Assembly: GCA_900155495.1 (NCBI GenBank)
Contig: FTLJ01000106.1
Span: forward strand, 1 to 64,000
DNA length: 64,000 nt
Source of the DNA: Porogramme epimiltina
Lineage: Eukaryota; Basidiomycota; Agaricomycetes; Polyporales; Polyporaceae
Reading direction: 5' to 3'
Shown piece after piece: positions 1 through 12,310 of this stretch. Positions within the stretch are counted from its first letter, which is position 1. The number at the start of each line of letters is the position of its first letter. The notes under the pieces are model-generated. The model did not search any database. It was not told the origin of the DNA and worked only from the letters and a program-made list of their open reading frames with translations. The position numbers and the translations under genes were made by a program.

Positions 1-160
1 CCCTCCCCCCACGCAAAATTTGCAAGAGGGGGAGATGAATTCAACCTCCACCGCAAACCTCCCCGCATGCCCCCACGCCCCCCGTAAGTGCCGCCCCCCC
101 CCCCCCGCCTCTCTTCCCGCCCCCCACCATCTGGCCGCGAGCCCCCGCCGCCGCCCCGCC
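1..160. other. 5' flank of the permease, pyrimidine-rich
   Basis: CT-rich leader with a poly-C run near 94-107, typical of the untranslated region just upstream of a basidiomycete start codon. No TATA element is evident. Confidence 0.4.
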
Positions 161-2623
161 ATGGCCATCCTCCCAGAGTCCCCCGCCCTCTCCCGCGCGT
201 CCTCGGATGACGCAAAGGTCGTCCCCGACACCGACATCCTCGAGAAGGGCGTCGACGCAGACCGGGCCCCGTCCAAGCCGCCCGTCTGGAAGCGCATCAT
301 GGCAGGCGGTGCCAGCGACGGAAACGAGACAAAGCGCGCCATGCAGAGCCGCCATCTCACTATGATCGGTGAGCATATCTCTAGCCTCTCGTGTTTGGTT
401 CCGCGCAGCGGTCTCACCTTCCTTCGCAGCTATCGGAGGAACGATTGGCACCGGCATCTTCCTTAGCGCGGGCTCGGCAAGTCATCTTCATTGACGTCCT
501 TCTAGATCCCTCCCTCATCTCCGCCTCGGTCCCTTACTAGGCCATCTCCCTTGCCGGCCCCGGCAGCGCCCTCCTCTCCTACTTTGCCGTCGGCGTGTTC
601 TGCTATGGCGTCGTCATCTCCCTGTACGTCATGCGCTAACCCTCCATAACCACCTCCTCACTTACCCTCCCTCCCCCAGCGGCGAGATGGCCGCCTACAT
701 CCCCGTCTCTGGCACCTTTTCCGTCTTCGGCTCTCGCTTTTTCTCCCCCGCACTTGGCTTCACCCTCGGTACGCCGCCTCTATCTCCGCACGCTCGTCCG
801 CTGACCGTCGATCCGTCGATCAGGGTGGAACTATTGGCTGCAGTGGTACGTGCACCACTCTTCTCACGTTCGGCTGCGTCTCTTTCTCATAATGGCAACT
901 GCCCGCTTTACAGGAGCTTGTCTATCCGTACGTTCACAGCCGACACGCCTTCCTCTCACGCTTCTCAACCGTCTCCTTCGAACAGCTAGCGAGTTGACGG
1001 CCGCGGCGGTCATTTTGCAGGTGCGTCAGATCGCCATCGGCATGCGTCTTACCGCTTACTTACCGTCGGCTCCATGTTCTAGTACTGGGACTCCCGCCTT
1101 ACGGCATGGCAGTATGCCCTCATCATCATAACGCCCATATTCATTATGCAGCTCATTCATGTCCGCGTATATGGTGCGTGCCGGCTACCACTTTACGCAG
1201 GGCCGATGCTCACGTGTTCCGGCTACAGGAGAGTCTGAGTATTGGTTTGCCATGATCAAAGTCGTTATGATCATCGTCTTCATCTTTGTCGGCCTCATCT
1301 ACGACTGGGGAGGTATCCGCGGTCACCCGGGTCCTGTGCGTTCTAATTCTATCTTGCGCATTTCTTATGACTTATCTGGTACTCATGCTACAGGGCTTGG
1401 CCAACTTCCACGATGGACAAGCGTTCATCGGCGGGTTCAGCGCGTTCGCGCAAACCTTTGTCTACGCGTTTTACTCGTACGGCGGTGTCGAGCTCGTTTC
1501 GATCGCGGCCGGAGAGAGCGCAAGCCCCCACAAGTCCGTCCCGCGCGCCGTCCGCGCGACGTTCTTCCGCATCATCATCTTCTACATCCTTACGATGTTG
1601 ACGATTGGCCTGTGCATCAACTACCAAGATCCCACGCTCCTTACGGCCGCCTACGGTACTTCTCTTCCCCGGCCACCTCTTACGGAAGATGCTGACGAGT
1701 GCGCGAACAGATGAGAGCGTCGCCGCCTCACCGCTCACCGTGGTGTTCCAGCGCGCCGGTTTCGGAGCGGCCACGCACGTTGTCAACGCTGTCCTGCTCA
1801 CCGCCGTGCTGTCGGCGACCAACTCCTGCTTCTACGCGAGCTCGCGCATGCTGTTGGCGCTCGCGCGGAACGGACAGGCCCCGCGCGTGTTCGGATGGGT
1901 CACCTCCCGCGGTGTTCCCGTTCCCGCACTCCTGTACGTGCACCCACGCCCCCTGCGCATATACGGAGCTGACGTTCCGCGGCTCGTAGGCTCTCCCTCG
2001 GCGTCTCCTTCGTCACGTTCCTGACCACCATCTGGGGCGAGGGCGTCGTCTTTACCTGGCTCATCAACCTTACCGGCATCTCGTCGCTCCTCGTCTGGGG
2101 TACCATCGGCGCGATCTCGCTCCGCTTCCGCGCCGCGTGGGCCGCGCAGGGCCGCTCCCTCGAGGACCTGCCCTACCAGCAGCCCTTCTTCCCCGTCCTC
2201 CCTATCGTCACGCTCGTCCTCGCGATCCTTATGTTCGTCGCGCAGGGATACGCGTCCGCCGTGCAGGATCCGTTCGATGCCAAGGTGCGTCCCTCTTCCC
2301 CTCTTCACCCTTGCGAAAGGAAAGCACGCTGACGAGACGCGCGCGCGCCCCAGAACGTCATCGCGGTGTACATCGGCACGGGCGTGTACGTGGTGTGCTA
2401 CATCGGCTACACGCTGTACGAGTACCTGTGGCTCAAGAAGCGCCACCACCTCGTGCCGCTGCGCGAGGTCGACCTCGACACGGACGCGGTGTGGGGCCCG
2501 GGCGAGGGCGCGCGCGTGCGCGAGAAGGAGGCGCTCGCGCGCGAGGAGCGCGACGCGGCGGACGTCGCGGAGGGCCGGAGGGTGCGCGTGTTCGTGCGCA
2601 AGGTCGGGCGCGTCGTCGGATAA
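161..2623 (+). CDS. amino-acid permease (APC/YAT family), multi-exon
   Basis: Plasma-membrane amino-acid/proton symporter of the fungal APC superfamily (yeast amino acid transporter type). The ATG at 161 opens a hydrophilic N-terminus; exon 1 ends at 368 (GTGAGC donor) and exon 2 starts at 430 with the first membrane segment, carrying the family signature IGGTIGTGIF. Later exons encode GEMAAYIPVSGTF, an ESEYWFAMIKV segment, the FIGGFSAFAQTFVYAFYSYG block near 1426-1490, and an ATNSCFYASSRMLLALARNG block near 1820-1880; all are standard for this family. The last intron lies near 2284-2353 and the final exon ends at a TAA/TGA region with a charged cytosolic tail, stop at 2623. About ten short introns and roughly 540 residues with about 12 membrane spans, as usual for the family. 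Substrate cannot be told from sequence. Not every small intron between 475 and 1200 was resolved. Confidence 0.9.
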
Positions 2624-2847
2624 GTCGGCGGACGCGGACGCGCGCGTGAGGGGGGGTTAAGTAACTTATTTGGGGAGCGGCGTCGCGACGGCGCGCCGGT
2701 TGTACTTGGGCAGTGTGTAGGGCCTCGCCGTCGGTGGGGGGCGGGGTGTATTAGGAGGCGTAATGTAGGGTAGTTATCTTTTAGAGACAGACAGAAACGC
2801 GGCATGGCAATCCAAAACTGGGCACATTGGGCTCCGCCCTTCTGGCA

Positions 2848-4520
2848 TCACACTTTGCGCAACGGCGCGCCGCTGTCCTCGTCGGACTCGTCTGTGGCTG
2901 CGGAGGCGGGGGCAGTGGCAGCCCCGACGGTCCTCAGGACCCCTACCATCTTGAGCCACCCCACCGGCGCGGAGGTGGCGGTCTTGCCCTTCTTCCCCAG
3001 GAATTGCGCGACCTTTGCGCCCCCGCCCTCCGCACCCTCCTTTTCCCCCGCCTTGAGCGCGTCGAGGTAACGCTCTGCTGTCGGGCGCCCGAGCCCGGTG
3101 TGTCGCACCAGCGCGTCGAGGAGCCCGCCGCCGTCTGACCTGAGTAGGTCTTTGTGTTGGCCTCCGGGCTGGTGGGCGCAGAGCGCGTCGTGTACCCCGA
3201 CGAACGTCTGTGGGCGGCCGTTGGCTGTGAGGAGGTGCGGGTGGGCGAAGAAGCGGTACGCGCGCGCGATGAAGCGCACGCGCGGGTGCCATTGCTCCCC
3301 CGCGGCGGCGGCGGCGCTGGTGTTTGGAGTGGATGCGTGGGCGCCGTTCGTGGGGATGGAGGGGTGCGAGAGGTCGAGGCCGATGCGGGGCGAGCGGTAG
3401 ATCTCCGGCAGGGCTGCCGAGGAGGAGGGCGCGTTCTTGGCTTTGGCCTTGTTGGTGCTCTGGCCCTCCCCGGGCGCGCGCACGATGCACATCGTGGACG
3501 TGCGCCCTTCGGGGACGGAGGCGGGGGAGGACGCGAACGCGCCGATCTCCCCGCGCCAGTGCGTGCCGACGAGCGCGGGGATGTCTGGGGCACCGCTTGC
3601 GCGGAGGACCTCGTCGACGAGGAGCGAGGGCCCGGAGATGACGTGGGCGTCGCGCGTGCGCCGCGCGGAGCGCAGGAGGATGCCGCCGCGGAGGACGGCG
3701 TTTGGGGGTGCTGTGACGGATGCGGGTCGGGGCTTTGAAGGGGATGGAGGGGAGGCGAAGTATTTGGAGGTGATTGCGGTGGGCGCGGGGGGGTTGCCGA
3801 TCGTGAGGTCGAGGCCTTTGCGCGTGCCGCCTCTGTAGCCGGTGGCGCCGCGGGAGGGCGCGCCGGGCTCATGGGAGCGCGAGGGAGGTCTGTGGAAGTA
3901 CCTGAGCGCCGTAGTGCGTACCATCAGCTCAAAGCTCCGAGGATTGAAGGGGTGAGAAGATTTTACCATTGCCCGCAGTAAGCCTGCTCCTCGCTCGCAT
4001 GCGTGAAGGGATCTTCGTGGCATCCAGACTTGTACAAGTAGAACTCGAGCTCGAGGATTTGGAGATGTTCGGTTTTGGAAGGTGTGCGTATCTCGATAAG
4101 GTGGTTGTGAATGAGTTCGTGTGCGATGTGGGAGAAGCGGAGGTCGAGGTCGTGAATAGTATCTAGGTCACTCAAGTCCAGTAAGTCTATCAAGTTAGCG
4201 CTGCCCGCGGGAGTGTCTGTAGCGCCATGAGGCGAATTGGATTGCGTAGCTTTTCCAATAGAGTTGCACAGTGAAGCAATTGTTTTACGTGTGGTACTAG
4301 AAGAATGGCTGTCATCGTCATCGATGTTGAGTGAACTGTCTCTCGGCGACTTCTTAAGTTGTTTGGCAGGACGAGGATCTCCTTGAAGGGGCTGTACACC
4401 CCCAGTAGCCAGTGATTCGTTTCTCTTATGCTTTCTGGGAGGAGACGTCGTGATTTAGCGACGAGCTTAGATGATGGGCATGGAATATCAGAGTTTTAGA
4501 GACACCTACCTCGGGTTCAT
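2848..4520 (-). CDS. methylpurine-DNA-glycosylase-like protein, 3 exons
   Basis: Predicted 510-residue protein. An 11-nt first exon (4520-4510, M-N-P-R) is joined across a 75-nt intron (4509-4435, branch-like CTAAAT, CTCCTCCCAG acceptor) to exon 2 (4434-3967); a 65-nt intron (3966-3902) leads to exon 3 (3901-2848). Joining restores an unbroken block: ELEFYLYKSGCHEDPFTH at the end of exon 2 runs into GQW/YFHR and then YRGGTRKGLDLTIG, and later GGILLRSA and ISGPSLLVDEVLR. I know this motif order from proteins annotated as DNA-3-methyladenine glycosylase-like in fungi and bacteria, but the family name is from memory. The N-terminus has a basic RKHKR patch that could be a nuclear localisation signal. 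The C-terminus is Ala/Gly-rich. It converges with the upstream permease, leaving about 220 bp between stop codons. Confidence 0.6.
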
Positions 4521-5574
4521 CCTGCATATGATGATGACACGTCACTATCGGTCGTATAGCTTAGAGCGCGCCGAGGTCTGTGAGAGTTTATATATCCCGT
4601 CTTGGCTACTGAAGGCAGTGAACAGAGTTGGACTGGCTGAATACGACGTTGGTGCCAGTGGTGAAAGTGGCATTAAAGTTGAAGTTGCTAAATGCCGCAT
4701 TGGGAAGAGGTCGTCTTGTCATGTGACCTGCCAAGGGGCATCGCCGCGGCTCGGGGAGTTTGCTGTTTTCGACGAGCTCCGTTCGGGCTTTACTCACTCA
4801 GGCACTCCCACCCACCAGGAGGCTCTATTTCGCTCTTTTCCCATACCGCTATTCCTGCTCCCTTCTAAACCCCGCTTCACCGCCGCGGTCTCTCTCATTG
4901 ACGTGACCTTCTCCCGCGCCACGACGGCCTCCATGCCCAGCACTGTTCAGCCGGATCGTTGCGGCATGACGCCAAGCGCAGCAGAATCATGGGGTTTATA
5001 TTTGAAGGCAGAAGTAGGTACGGTCACCTGCGTTTGGGCAATACAATGAGAGCTAATAGGTGCTCCATAGCTGCCTGTGCTAAACCAAAGCGGTCCCTTG
5101 AGGGTCTCACATTAGGGCTGGTACCCGGAAGCCGGTCATCACATTGACGCAAAGGCTCCGGCCTCGGATTCGTGGCCGAGAGCACTGCCGTCGAATTTTG
5201 TCACTACCCATACTTTAAGAGGATGCGGTGGGCTGGCTGCGTTAGAGCTAGCATCTCTCACGACCCCTAGGTCGTGTACTTTGTCGAGCCATTTTCGCCG
5301 CCTATGAATCCTTCAGTGCGTTTTAAGGTCTCTCCAGTACTTCGTATATTCATTTGAATACCCTTCGGTATAACTTTACATGCAGGGACAACCCTCTCGC
5401 GGAACAAAGAACCGTGCTTTCATCTTCTTGTGAGAGATGGCCTCCACCACGGTGACTCAGGTGATTATTTCGTAGCTGTGCTGTAGACGACCGCTCACAG
5501 TATAAAACTTGCAATCCGCGAGCAGATTCGTCAGCGCGAACAGCTCTCACTCTCGTCGAATATCCTACAGCAAC
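4521..5574. other. intergenic region, divergent promoters
   Basis: About 1 kb between the divergent glycosylase-like gene and the first glyoxal oxidase. Open frames here are short and lack fungal codon bias. I see only the TATA element noted separately. Confidence 0.5.
5501..5507 (+). promoter_or_regulatory. TATA box of first glyoxal oxidase
   Basis: TATAAAA lies 74 bp upstream of the ATG at 5575. The tandem paralogue has a matching TATAAAG at nearly the same distance. Confidence 0.6.
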
Positions 5575-7409
5575 ATGAAACTTCTGGCGCTCTCGTTCCT
5601 CTCTTTGCTTGCGTCGCTATCCTTCAGCGCTGCCGCAACGGCCCCCGAGTGGCGCTTCAACCTCAAGGATGAAACATCAGGGATCGTCGCCCTGGAAGCT
5701 ATTATCGTTTCTCCTACCCTCGCGCTCTTCTTCGACCGTGCATCCGATGATCCCTTGCAAATCAACGGACACTCGGCGTGGGGTGCACTCTGGAACTTGG
5801 AGTCGAACAATGTCACTGCCCTGAACGTCATCACTAACTCGTTTTGCGCTACTGGCGCAATGTTGAGCAACGGTACCATGGTTGGTCGGCTCGATACAAC
5901 ACTCATGTATACGTGCTGATACTCGAGCATAGGCGAGCATTGGCGGGGACCAAACTGGTTTCGCAGGCAACCCCGTCATCCAGCCCGGGAACCAGGCCAT
6001 CCGTCTCTTCGACCCTTGCGCCTCTCCGACCGGAGAAGGCTGTACGCTCTTCGAGGATCCTGCTACCTTGCACCTTTTGGCCGACCGCTGGTACCCGACC
6101 GCTATTCGTGTCTTCGACGGTAGCCTTCTTATCGCCGGAGGCATGCATGTCGAAGCCGTCTTCTATAACGTGGACCCGGAGAACAGCTTCGAGTTTTTCC
6201 CCCGCAAGGAGGAGACCGTCCGCCCATCCGCGTTCCTCGAGCGCTCGCTCCCATCCAACATGTTCCCCCGGTGCGTTCATTCGTGTGTTTTCCCGTGCCA
6301 ACGCCATAGTGACATCGCACACCAGGTTGTTCGCTCTGCCCGACGGCAAGGTGTTTATGATTGCGAACAACCAGTCGATCATATACGATATCGAAGCGAA
6401 CACCGAGACGATCTTGCCCGACCTTCCAAACGGCGTTCGTGTAACTAACCCTATGGACGGCTCCGCGATTCTCCTACCCCTTTCCCCTCCCGATTTCGTA
6501 CCCGAAGCCCTCGTCTGCGGCGGTCATATAATAGATGACTCGATCCAGCCCGCGAACCTCTCCTCTCAGATCGCCGCTACGTCCCAATGCTCGCGCATCA
6601 CGCTTACCGAGGAAGGCATCGCAAAGGGCTGGGAAATCGAGCACATGCTGGAGAACCGGACGATGCACGAGCTGCTCCACCTCCCCAACGGCCAGATCCT
6701 CATTGCCAATGGTGCCGGTTCAGGTTTCGCGGGCTTCAACAGCGTCCAGGACACGATTGGAAACTCCAACGCAGACCACGCTGTCTTCGTCCCCTCCATC
6801 TACACCCCCGACCTCCCGCTTGGCCGGCGCATCTCGAACGTCGGCATGCCGAACTCGACCATCGCGCGCATGTACCACTCCAGCATCACGCTCACGCCGC
6901 AGGGCAACTTCCTCATCGCGGGCAGCAACCCGAACACCGGCACTGTCACCGGACCGAACGTGACGTTCCCGAGCGAGTTCAGGGTGCAGACGCTGGACCC
7001 GCCGTTTATGTTTGTCGAACGGCCTCAGATTCTGAGCATGCCGGAGAAACTGGCGTTCAACACGCGAGTCACGGTCCCGATCTCGCTCCCCAGTTCGTTG
7101 CGCGCGAGGGGCTCGAACGTGCAAGGTACGCATCGGCTCTTTCGCCGAGGGTTTCGCTGACCGGCGGTTCTTCTAGTCGCTCTCATGGACCTCGGCTTCT
7201 CCACGCACGGCTTCCATGCCGGCGCCCGTCTGGTGTTCATGGACGCGATCATTTCGCCGCGCGGCAATTCGCTGACGTTCGTTACTCCGCCCAACGGTCG
7301 TGTCTACCCGCCCGGGCCGGCGACGATCTTCTTGACGGTCGATAATGTCACGAGCAAGGGCGCTACGGTGATGATGGGTAGCGGAAACTCGCCTCCGACG
7401 TTGGAGTGA
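5575..7409 (+). CDS. glyoxal oxidase (copper radical oxidase), copy 1
   Basis: Secreted copper radical oxidase that oxidises small aldehydes to acids and gives off hydrogen peroxide, the co-substrate of ligninolytic peroxidases. Four exons: 5575-5880, 5933-6270, 6326-7125, 7177-7409; 558 residues, matching the usual ~559 of the Phanerochaete enzyme. Residues 1-22 form a signal peptide ([19 protein letters not shown]). A glyoxal-oxidase N domain is followed by a DUF1929-type C domain. The radical and copper ligands expected of the family are present: Cys in [15 protein letters not shown] (thioether partner), Tyr in [20 protein letters not shown], the Tyr-His pair in [15 protein letters not shown], and His in [15 protein letters not shown]. 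Introns are 51-55 nt. A paralogue follows 1.1 kb downstream on the same strand. Confidence 0.93.
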
Positions 7410-8511
7410 GAAGTTGGGTGCATACGGTTGTAGTCATCGCGAAGTCAGCAGTATTAGCCAATGTATTATACGAACAACGCGCTCTCTACGCCAAATGGCA
7501 ATTATGATGTTTTCAGCTTTACAGATTTCGGCGGCGAGCCTCTCCGGTCCTAGGACGACTCGATCCGGGTCCCGGGTCTGGATCCATCTGCAAGGCTGTG
7601 TGCGCTTCCAAAACAAGGTGCTCGTGACGTCGTGTGACATGACGTGAGTCACATTTTACCAGACAGCCATGACACGTGTCAAACTTTTGCTTCTCACTCC
7701 ATTACCGCCAAGGCGTCCTACGTAGGACTTTCTATCCCGCTATGACTCTGTCGGCCGCCGGAGTCAAATAGAGCTGTGCCATTTCCACTTACCAGAACAC
7801 CTCGTCTCGCCTGATGAACTTTCCCCCTACAATGGATGGGAACCGTACCATTGGTCCCGTTCCCAAGGACCGCGTGAGTGCGAACGGCAATTTCAATATT
7901 TCTCTTGCTGACTACGAAATAAACGCCTATGATCCATAGACGTGGACACAGCTTCGTTCGTTTTAGCGCGGACGTCTCCACCTCGGATTTCCGGCAACAT
8001 CGTCGTCCTCAGGGACCTAGGGAACGCACCTTGGCATCGCGCTCCGATATGCATCCCGTGTCGTCGCTCCTCTTGAGAAATGCCAAGAGACCGCCAAAAT
8101 AGTGTGCTGTGCAACGTTCTTCTCAATCCCCTTGATCAAACTACGACCGCTCCCGAACAACCTCTAGGTCCCACGAGTCTCTTAACGTGTACGTCCCGCT
8201 CGACCACCTGAGCAATTTGTGCGTCCAACGATGCTCATGAGGCATACTTCAGGGGCTTTAGTCTCTATAATCAACGTAATTACCCACCACTTCTACTGAT
8301 GCCTGCGCCATCCAAATTCATTTGCGTGAGGCCCGAAGAAAGAGGGCTGTAGCGTCTGGTACGTCAGCTCTCTCACCTCCTCGTCTGTCGCTGACTCACT
8401 GAACGCTATCACTTTGCCTTTCTGCGACAGTTCCCCGAGATATAAAGGCACTGGCTCAGCCTTACGGTCTTGCGTGCGTTGCCGATCCTCAAACGGTCTC
8501 CCTCGCCCAGA
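7410..8511. other. intergenic region between the two glyoxal oxidases
   Basis: About 1.1 kb containing the terminator of copy 1 and the promoter of copy 2. No coding signal is seen in either strand. Confidence 0.5.
8441..8447 (+). promoter_or_regulatory. TATA box of second glyoxal oxidase
   Basis: TATAAAG 71 bp upstream of the ATG at 8512, in register with the TATA of copy 1. Confidence 0.6.
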
Positions 8512-10352
8512 ATGAAGTGGTCTTATCTCTCGCTCCTTCCTCTCCTTGTCTCCTCGTCCCGCGCGGCGCCTTCGGCTCCGGGTTGGAAGTTCGATCTCAA
8601 GAAGGTGAATTCCGGCATCGTCGCCCTCGAGTCGATTGTCGTCTCTCCGAACCTAGTCCTATTCTTCGACCGCGCGTCGAACGACCCACTCCAAATCAAC
8701 AACCACTCTACATGGGGCGCGCTCTGGAATCTCGCGGATAGCACAGTCAGTCCGCTGCAAGTCCTTTCAAACTCGTTCTGCGCGAGCGGCGCTTTGCTTA
8801 GCAATGGCACCATGGTACGGTTCTATCATCTCTACACCACACACAGTGATCTAATTGTCTCTCTAGGTTAGTGTCGGCGGTGACCCGAACGGTTTCGTCG
8901 GGAACCCCGGTATCTTGAACGGCACTCAGGCTATCCGTATCTTCGAGCCGTGCGCGTCTCCGACTGGCGAAGGCTGTACGGTGTTTGAGGACCCGCAAAA
9001 CCTCCACCTTCAGGAGCGCCGCTGGTATCCGTCGACGGCTCGGATCTTCGACGGCAGTCTCCTAATCGTTGGTGGAATGCACGAGGACACTCCCTTCTTC
9101 AACACCGACCCGGCCCTCAGTTTCGAGTTCTTCCCACCCAAGGAGAGCACGCCCCGCCCATCCGAGTTCCTGAAGAGAAGCCTTCCCGCCAACTTGTTCC
9201 CGCGGTGCGTGTACGTGTACCTTGGTGCGCTACGCTTGCTAATCAGGTCATATTACGTAGGACTTTCGCGCTGCCTGATGGCACAGTCTTCATGGTAGCG
9301 AACAACCAGTCGATCATCTACGACATCGAGAAGAAAACCGAGACCATTCTCCCCGACATTCCCAACAATGTTCGCGTCACAAACCCGATCGACGGTTCTG
9401 CCATCCTCCTTCCCCTTCACCCCCCTGACTTCGTCCCGGAGGTGCTCGTTTGCGGCGGTACTGCTGTGGACCCCGATGGCATCCCTTCCACGGCGCTCAA
9501 CTCTCAGATTCCGGCGACGTCTCAGTGCTCGCGCATCAAGCTCACACCGGAAGGCATTAAGGAGGGTTGGCAGGTCGAGCACATGCTGGAGGGCCGGACC
9601 ATGCCCGAGCTCGTGCACATCCCGAACGGACAGGTGCTCATCACCAACGGCGCAGGGTCCGGTTTCGCCGCGATCGCGTCCGTCAGCGACCCGGTTGGCA
9701 ACTCGAACGCGGACCACCCCGTTCTTGTCCCCTCTATCTATTCCCCCGACCTCCCTCTCGGTCAGCGCATCACGAACAGAGGCATGCCGAACGCCGGGAT
9801 CGCGCGCGTGTACCACTCGAGCGTCACGCTCACCCCTCAGGGCAACTTCCTCATCGCCGGCAGCAACCCGAATAACGACTTCAACAACACCGTCGATATG
9901 TTCCGGAGCGAGTTGCGCGTGCAAACGCTAGATCCACCATTCATGTTCGTCGAGCGGCCGAGGATCCTGGACATGCCGGAGAAGATAGGCTTCAACAAGA
10001 GGATTACGGTTCCGATCTCAGTCCCCTTGTCGCTGAGTCTCCCGGGCTCGAAAGTGCAAGGTATGCCGTCTCGCGCTCCTCAGAGGTGCCCTCTGCTGAT
10101 GACGCGCCGGGTTTTCTAGTGGCTCTCATGGACCTCGGCTTCTCCTCCCACGCATTCCACTCCAGTGCCCGTTTGGTGTTCATGGATGCACGCATCTCGC
10201 TCGACCGCAGGTCTCTCACGTTCACGACTCCGCCCAACGGGAGAGTCTACCCTCCGGGACCAGCGACCATCTTCCTCACCATCAATGATGTTACGAGCGA
10301 GGGCGCTTGGGTAATAGTGGGTAGTGGAAACGCACCTCCCACCCTTGAGTGA
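8512..10352 (+). CDS. glyoxal oxidase (copper radical oxidase), copy 2
   Basis: Close paralogue of the gene at 5575. Four exons, 8512-8814, 8867-9204, 9261-10060, 10120-10352; exons 2, 3 and 4 have the same lengths as in copy 1 (338, 800, 233 nt) and exon 1 is one codon shorter, giving 557 residues. An N-terminal signal peptide ([16 protein letters not shown]) is followed by the glyoxal-oxidase N domain and a DUF1929-type C domain. Ligand positions are kept: Cys in [15 protein letters not shown], Tyr in [20 protein letters not shown], Tyr-His in [15 protein letters not shown], His in [15 protein letters not shown]. Intron positions are identical and intron sequences differ. An in-frame upstream ATG at 8470 is not preferred because it puts basic, non-hydrophobic residues before the signal peptide and lies only 29 bp from the TATA box. 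Confidence 0.93.
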
Positions 10353-10845
10353 AGTTAAGATTGAAGAAGTTGGAGTTCCTTGCATGTACTATCACTAGCC
10401 CTGCTGATATTACGATTATTTCTGTACCGAACCGTGCGGACCACTGCACGTTGTGCCGTGTGTGGGAGTGAAGCCTGTTCTAGTCGCACTCAGCTTATGT
10501 CCCATCCCACTCAACCACCCCATTCCTCTCGCCGGTCGTAGAACCCGCAGGGTTGCGTCAACCTCACTCTCTATAGCTTCAGCATGCCGGGGAGTGCACA
10601 AAATGTCCACAACAAGTTTCTTTTTTAGCATGGATGGGTTTCAGAAATACGACAGCATCGAGACAGTATTCGCAACGTTTCGCGGAGGCGCATACTCGAG
10701 TGCGAATGAATCGAGCGTGTCAAACTTCCGGCAGCTCAACATGATAAAGAAGAAGATTATCGGTAGATAGTTCTATACACACGTACGTGCTACTTCAGCT
10801 CCACTAGACCACCTCCCAAATTGTATCACGTATCTCCGCAGTCTA
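10353..10845. other. convergent intergenic region
   Basis: 3' flanks of glyoxal oxidase copy 2 (+) and the hypothetical gene at 10846 (-). An open frame of 105 codons at 10453 lacks coding character. Confidence 0.45.
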
Positions 10846-11944
10846 CTACTGCCTCTTGCGCTTCGTCCCGCGAGTTGCTACTTTCCGTGTCTCCTTAGCG
10901 TCCTCGTCTTTCGCTGCCTTCGCTGCCTTTGCCTTCCGAGTTTCCTCCGCCTTCGCTGCCCTCTTTTTCCGAGCTTCCGCTGCTTTCGCTGCCTTCACCT
11001 CCTTCGCTTTCCTAGCTGCCTCTGCTTTTGCCGCTCGCACTTTCTGGGCTGCCTCCGCCTTCCGGGCTGCCTCTGCGAGCCTGGCCTCCTCCGCTATCCT
11101 GGCTTCCTCCGCTTCTCGCGCCTCTTCTGCTTCACGCGCCGCCTTATTCTTGTCCGACAACACGAACGCCTCTGCGACCGCGTCGAGGGACTTCAAGAAC
11201 TCCGTGTACTGCTCCTGCACGCGTTCCGGACTGTCGTCGGTCTCGCGTTTTCGGGCGAGGTCGTCCTCCTTCATCTGCCACGGAGTGGTCACACTGACCA
11301 GCTTGTGCAAGGGGCCGGCCAGAGCGTAGATACCCTCCGGCTCGCGCGGCTTCTCGTTCAGGTTTACGCTGGCCCACATTCTCGTGGTTTGCGCCGCCTT
11401 TCCCGTGCGCTTGCACTCGGCGAGATACTCGGCATAGCGCTGCGCTTGCACGCGCATATCCGCCTTGATCTTCATGTCTTGTGTGACCCGCCAAAAGATC
11501 TCGTTGACCTCGTAGCGCCACTGGCGGACGCGGTGCAATTGCCTATACGGGAAGACTGCGTCGAGGGCGTCGTACAGGTGGTAGTACTTTTGGAGTTCTG
11601 GCACTCCGCGTGCGAGGGTGACGGTGAGGAACGTCTGCGTGAAGCTTTCAAAATCGTCCGAAAGAGTCTGTTGGTAAGGCGGGTGGTAGTACGAGTCGTA
11701 GCCGTAAAAGGCATGCTCAATGCGTCTGGTTGAGACGAAGCGGATCTTGTCCTATGGTGCAAAGATGAGTGGTCAGGATTGGGGACGCTAGGATTGTCGC
11801 GGAGGAGCATACCGTCGGTGGTGGATTCTCAGGGACCGGAGGCGGGCGTTTATACCACGGTGTTGGAACGTAGTCTTCCATGTCGGCGTAGTTGAGGACG
11901 TACTTGACGTTCGGTTCGATCATGATGTAGTGTTCTTCTGCCAT
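10846..11944 (-). CDS. hypothetical protein with Ala/Lys/Glu-rich coiled-coil tail
   Basis: Two exons (11944-11813 and 11751-10846, intron 61 nt) give 345 residues. The ATG at 11944 starts a tyrosine-rich segment (NVKYVLNYADMEDYVPTPWY), followed by an apparently globular middle with many aromatic residues. Residues from about 235 on are built of EEAR, EAAR and KAAK repeats, predicted as a long charged helix or coiled coil, ending in the basic KRKRQ. No catalytic motif or named domain is recognised. The basic tail could target the nucleus, but that is inference. The repeats make automated homology hits to the tail unreliable. Confidence 0.7.
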
Positions 11945-12310
11945 TGTTACTGAAATAGCTAAGCAAGAGACGATGAGAAGTGGTCGCTGTCGTTGTGCGG
12001 ATGGAGGTGGTTGAGCAGAAGGAAAAGACGGTAGCGCTAGGGAGTGTCAGTTCGGCGTGTTATAATAAGGCTGCGGACAATAACAAACGGGTGTCGGCAA
12101 TACTTGCCGCCGCTCCAAAGCATCGGCGCTTACACTGACCACCAGAACGCGACCGATCACGTGAAAGAATGTTCCCACAGATTGTGGTCACTTTGAAGGC
12201 TCTAATTAGCGGACAATACAACAATAAACGCTCTCACTGTTCACATCCATCCATAGAGGCAAAGACCCTTTGACTCGCCAAAGTCCAAGGTCTCCGCTCC
12301 TGTACGGCGC
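11945..12310. other. intergenic region, promoter of the hypothetical gene
   Basis: Holds the 5' flank of the gene starting at 11944 (-) and the 3' flank of the permease ending at 12311 (-). A TATAAT-like AT-rich patch lies near 12060. Nothing else is seen. Confidence 0.4.

Noticed and set aside
10453..10770. 105-codon open frame between glyoxal oxidase 2 and the hypothetical gene
   Set aside because: No recognisable motif or codon bias, lies in the convergent 3' flanks.
10846..11160. Apparent repeat array of GCTGCC/TTCGCT words
   Set aside because: It is the coding sequence of a Lys/Ala/Glu-rich helix with irregular units, not a tandem DNA repeat or CRISPR.
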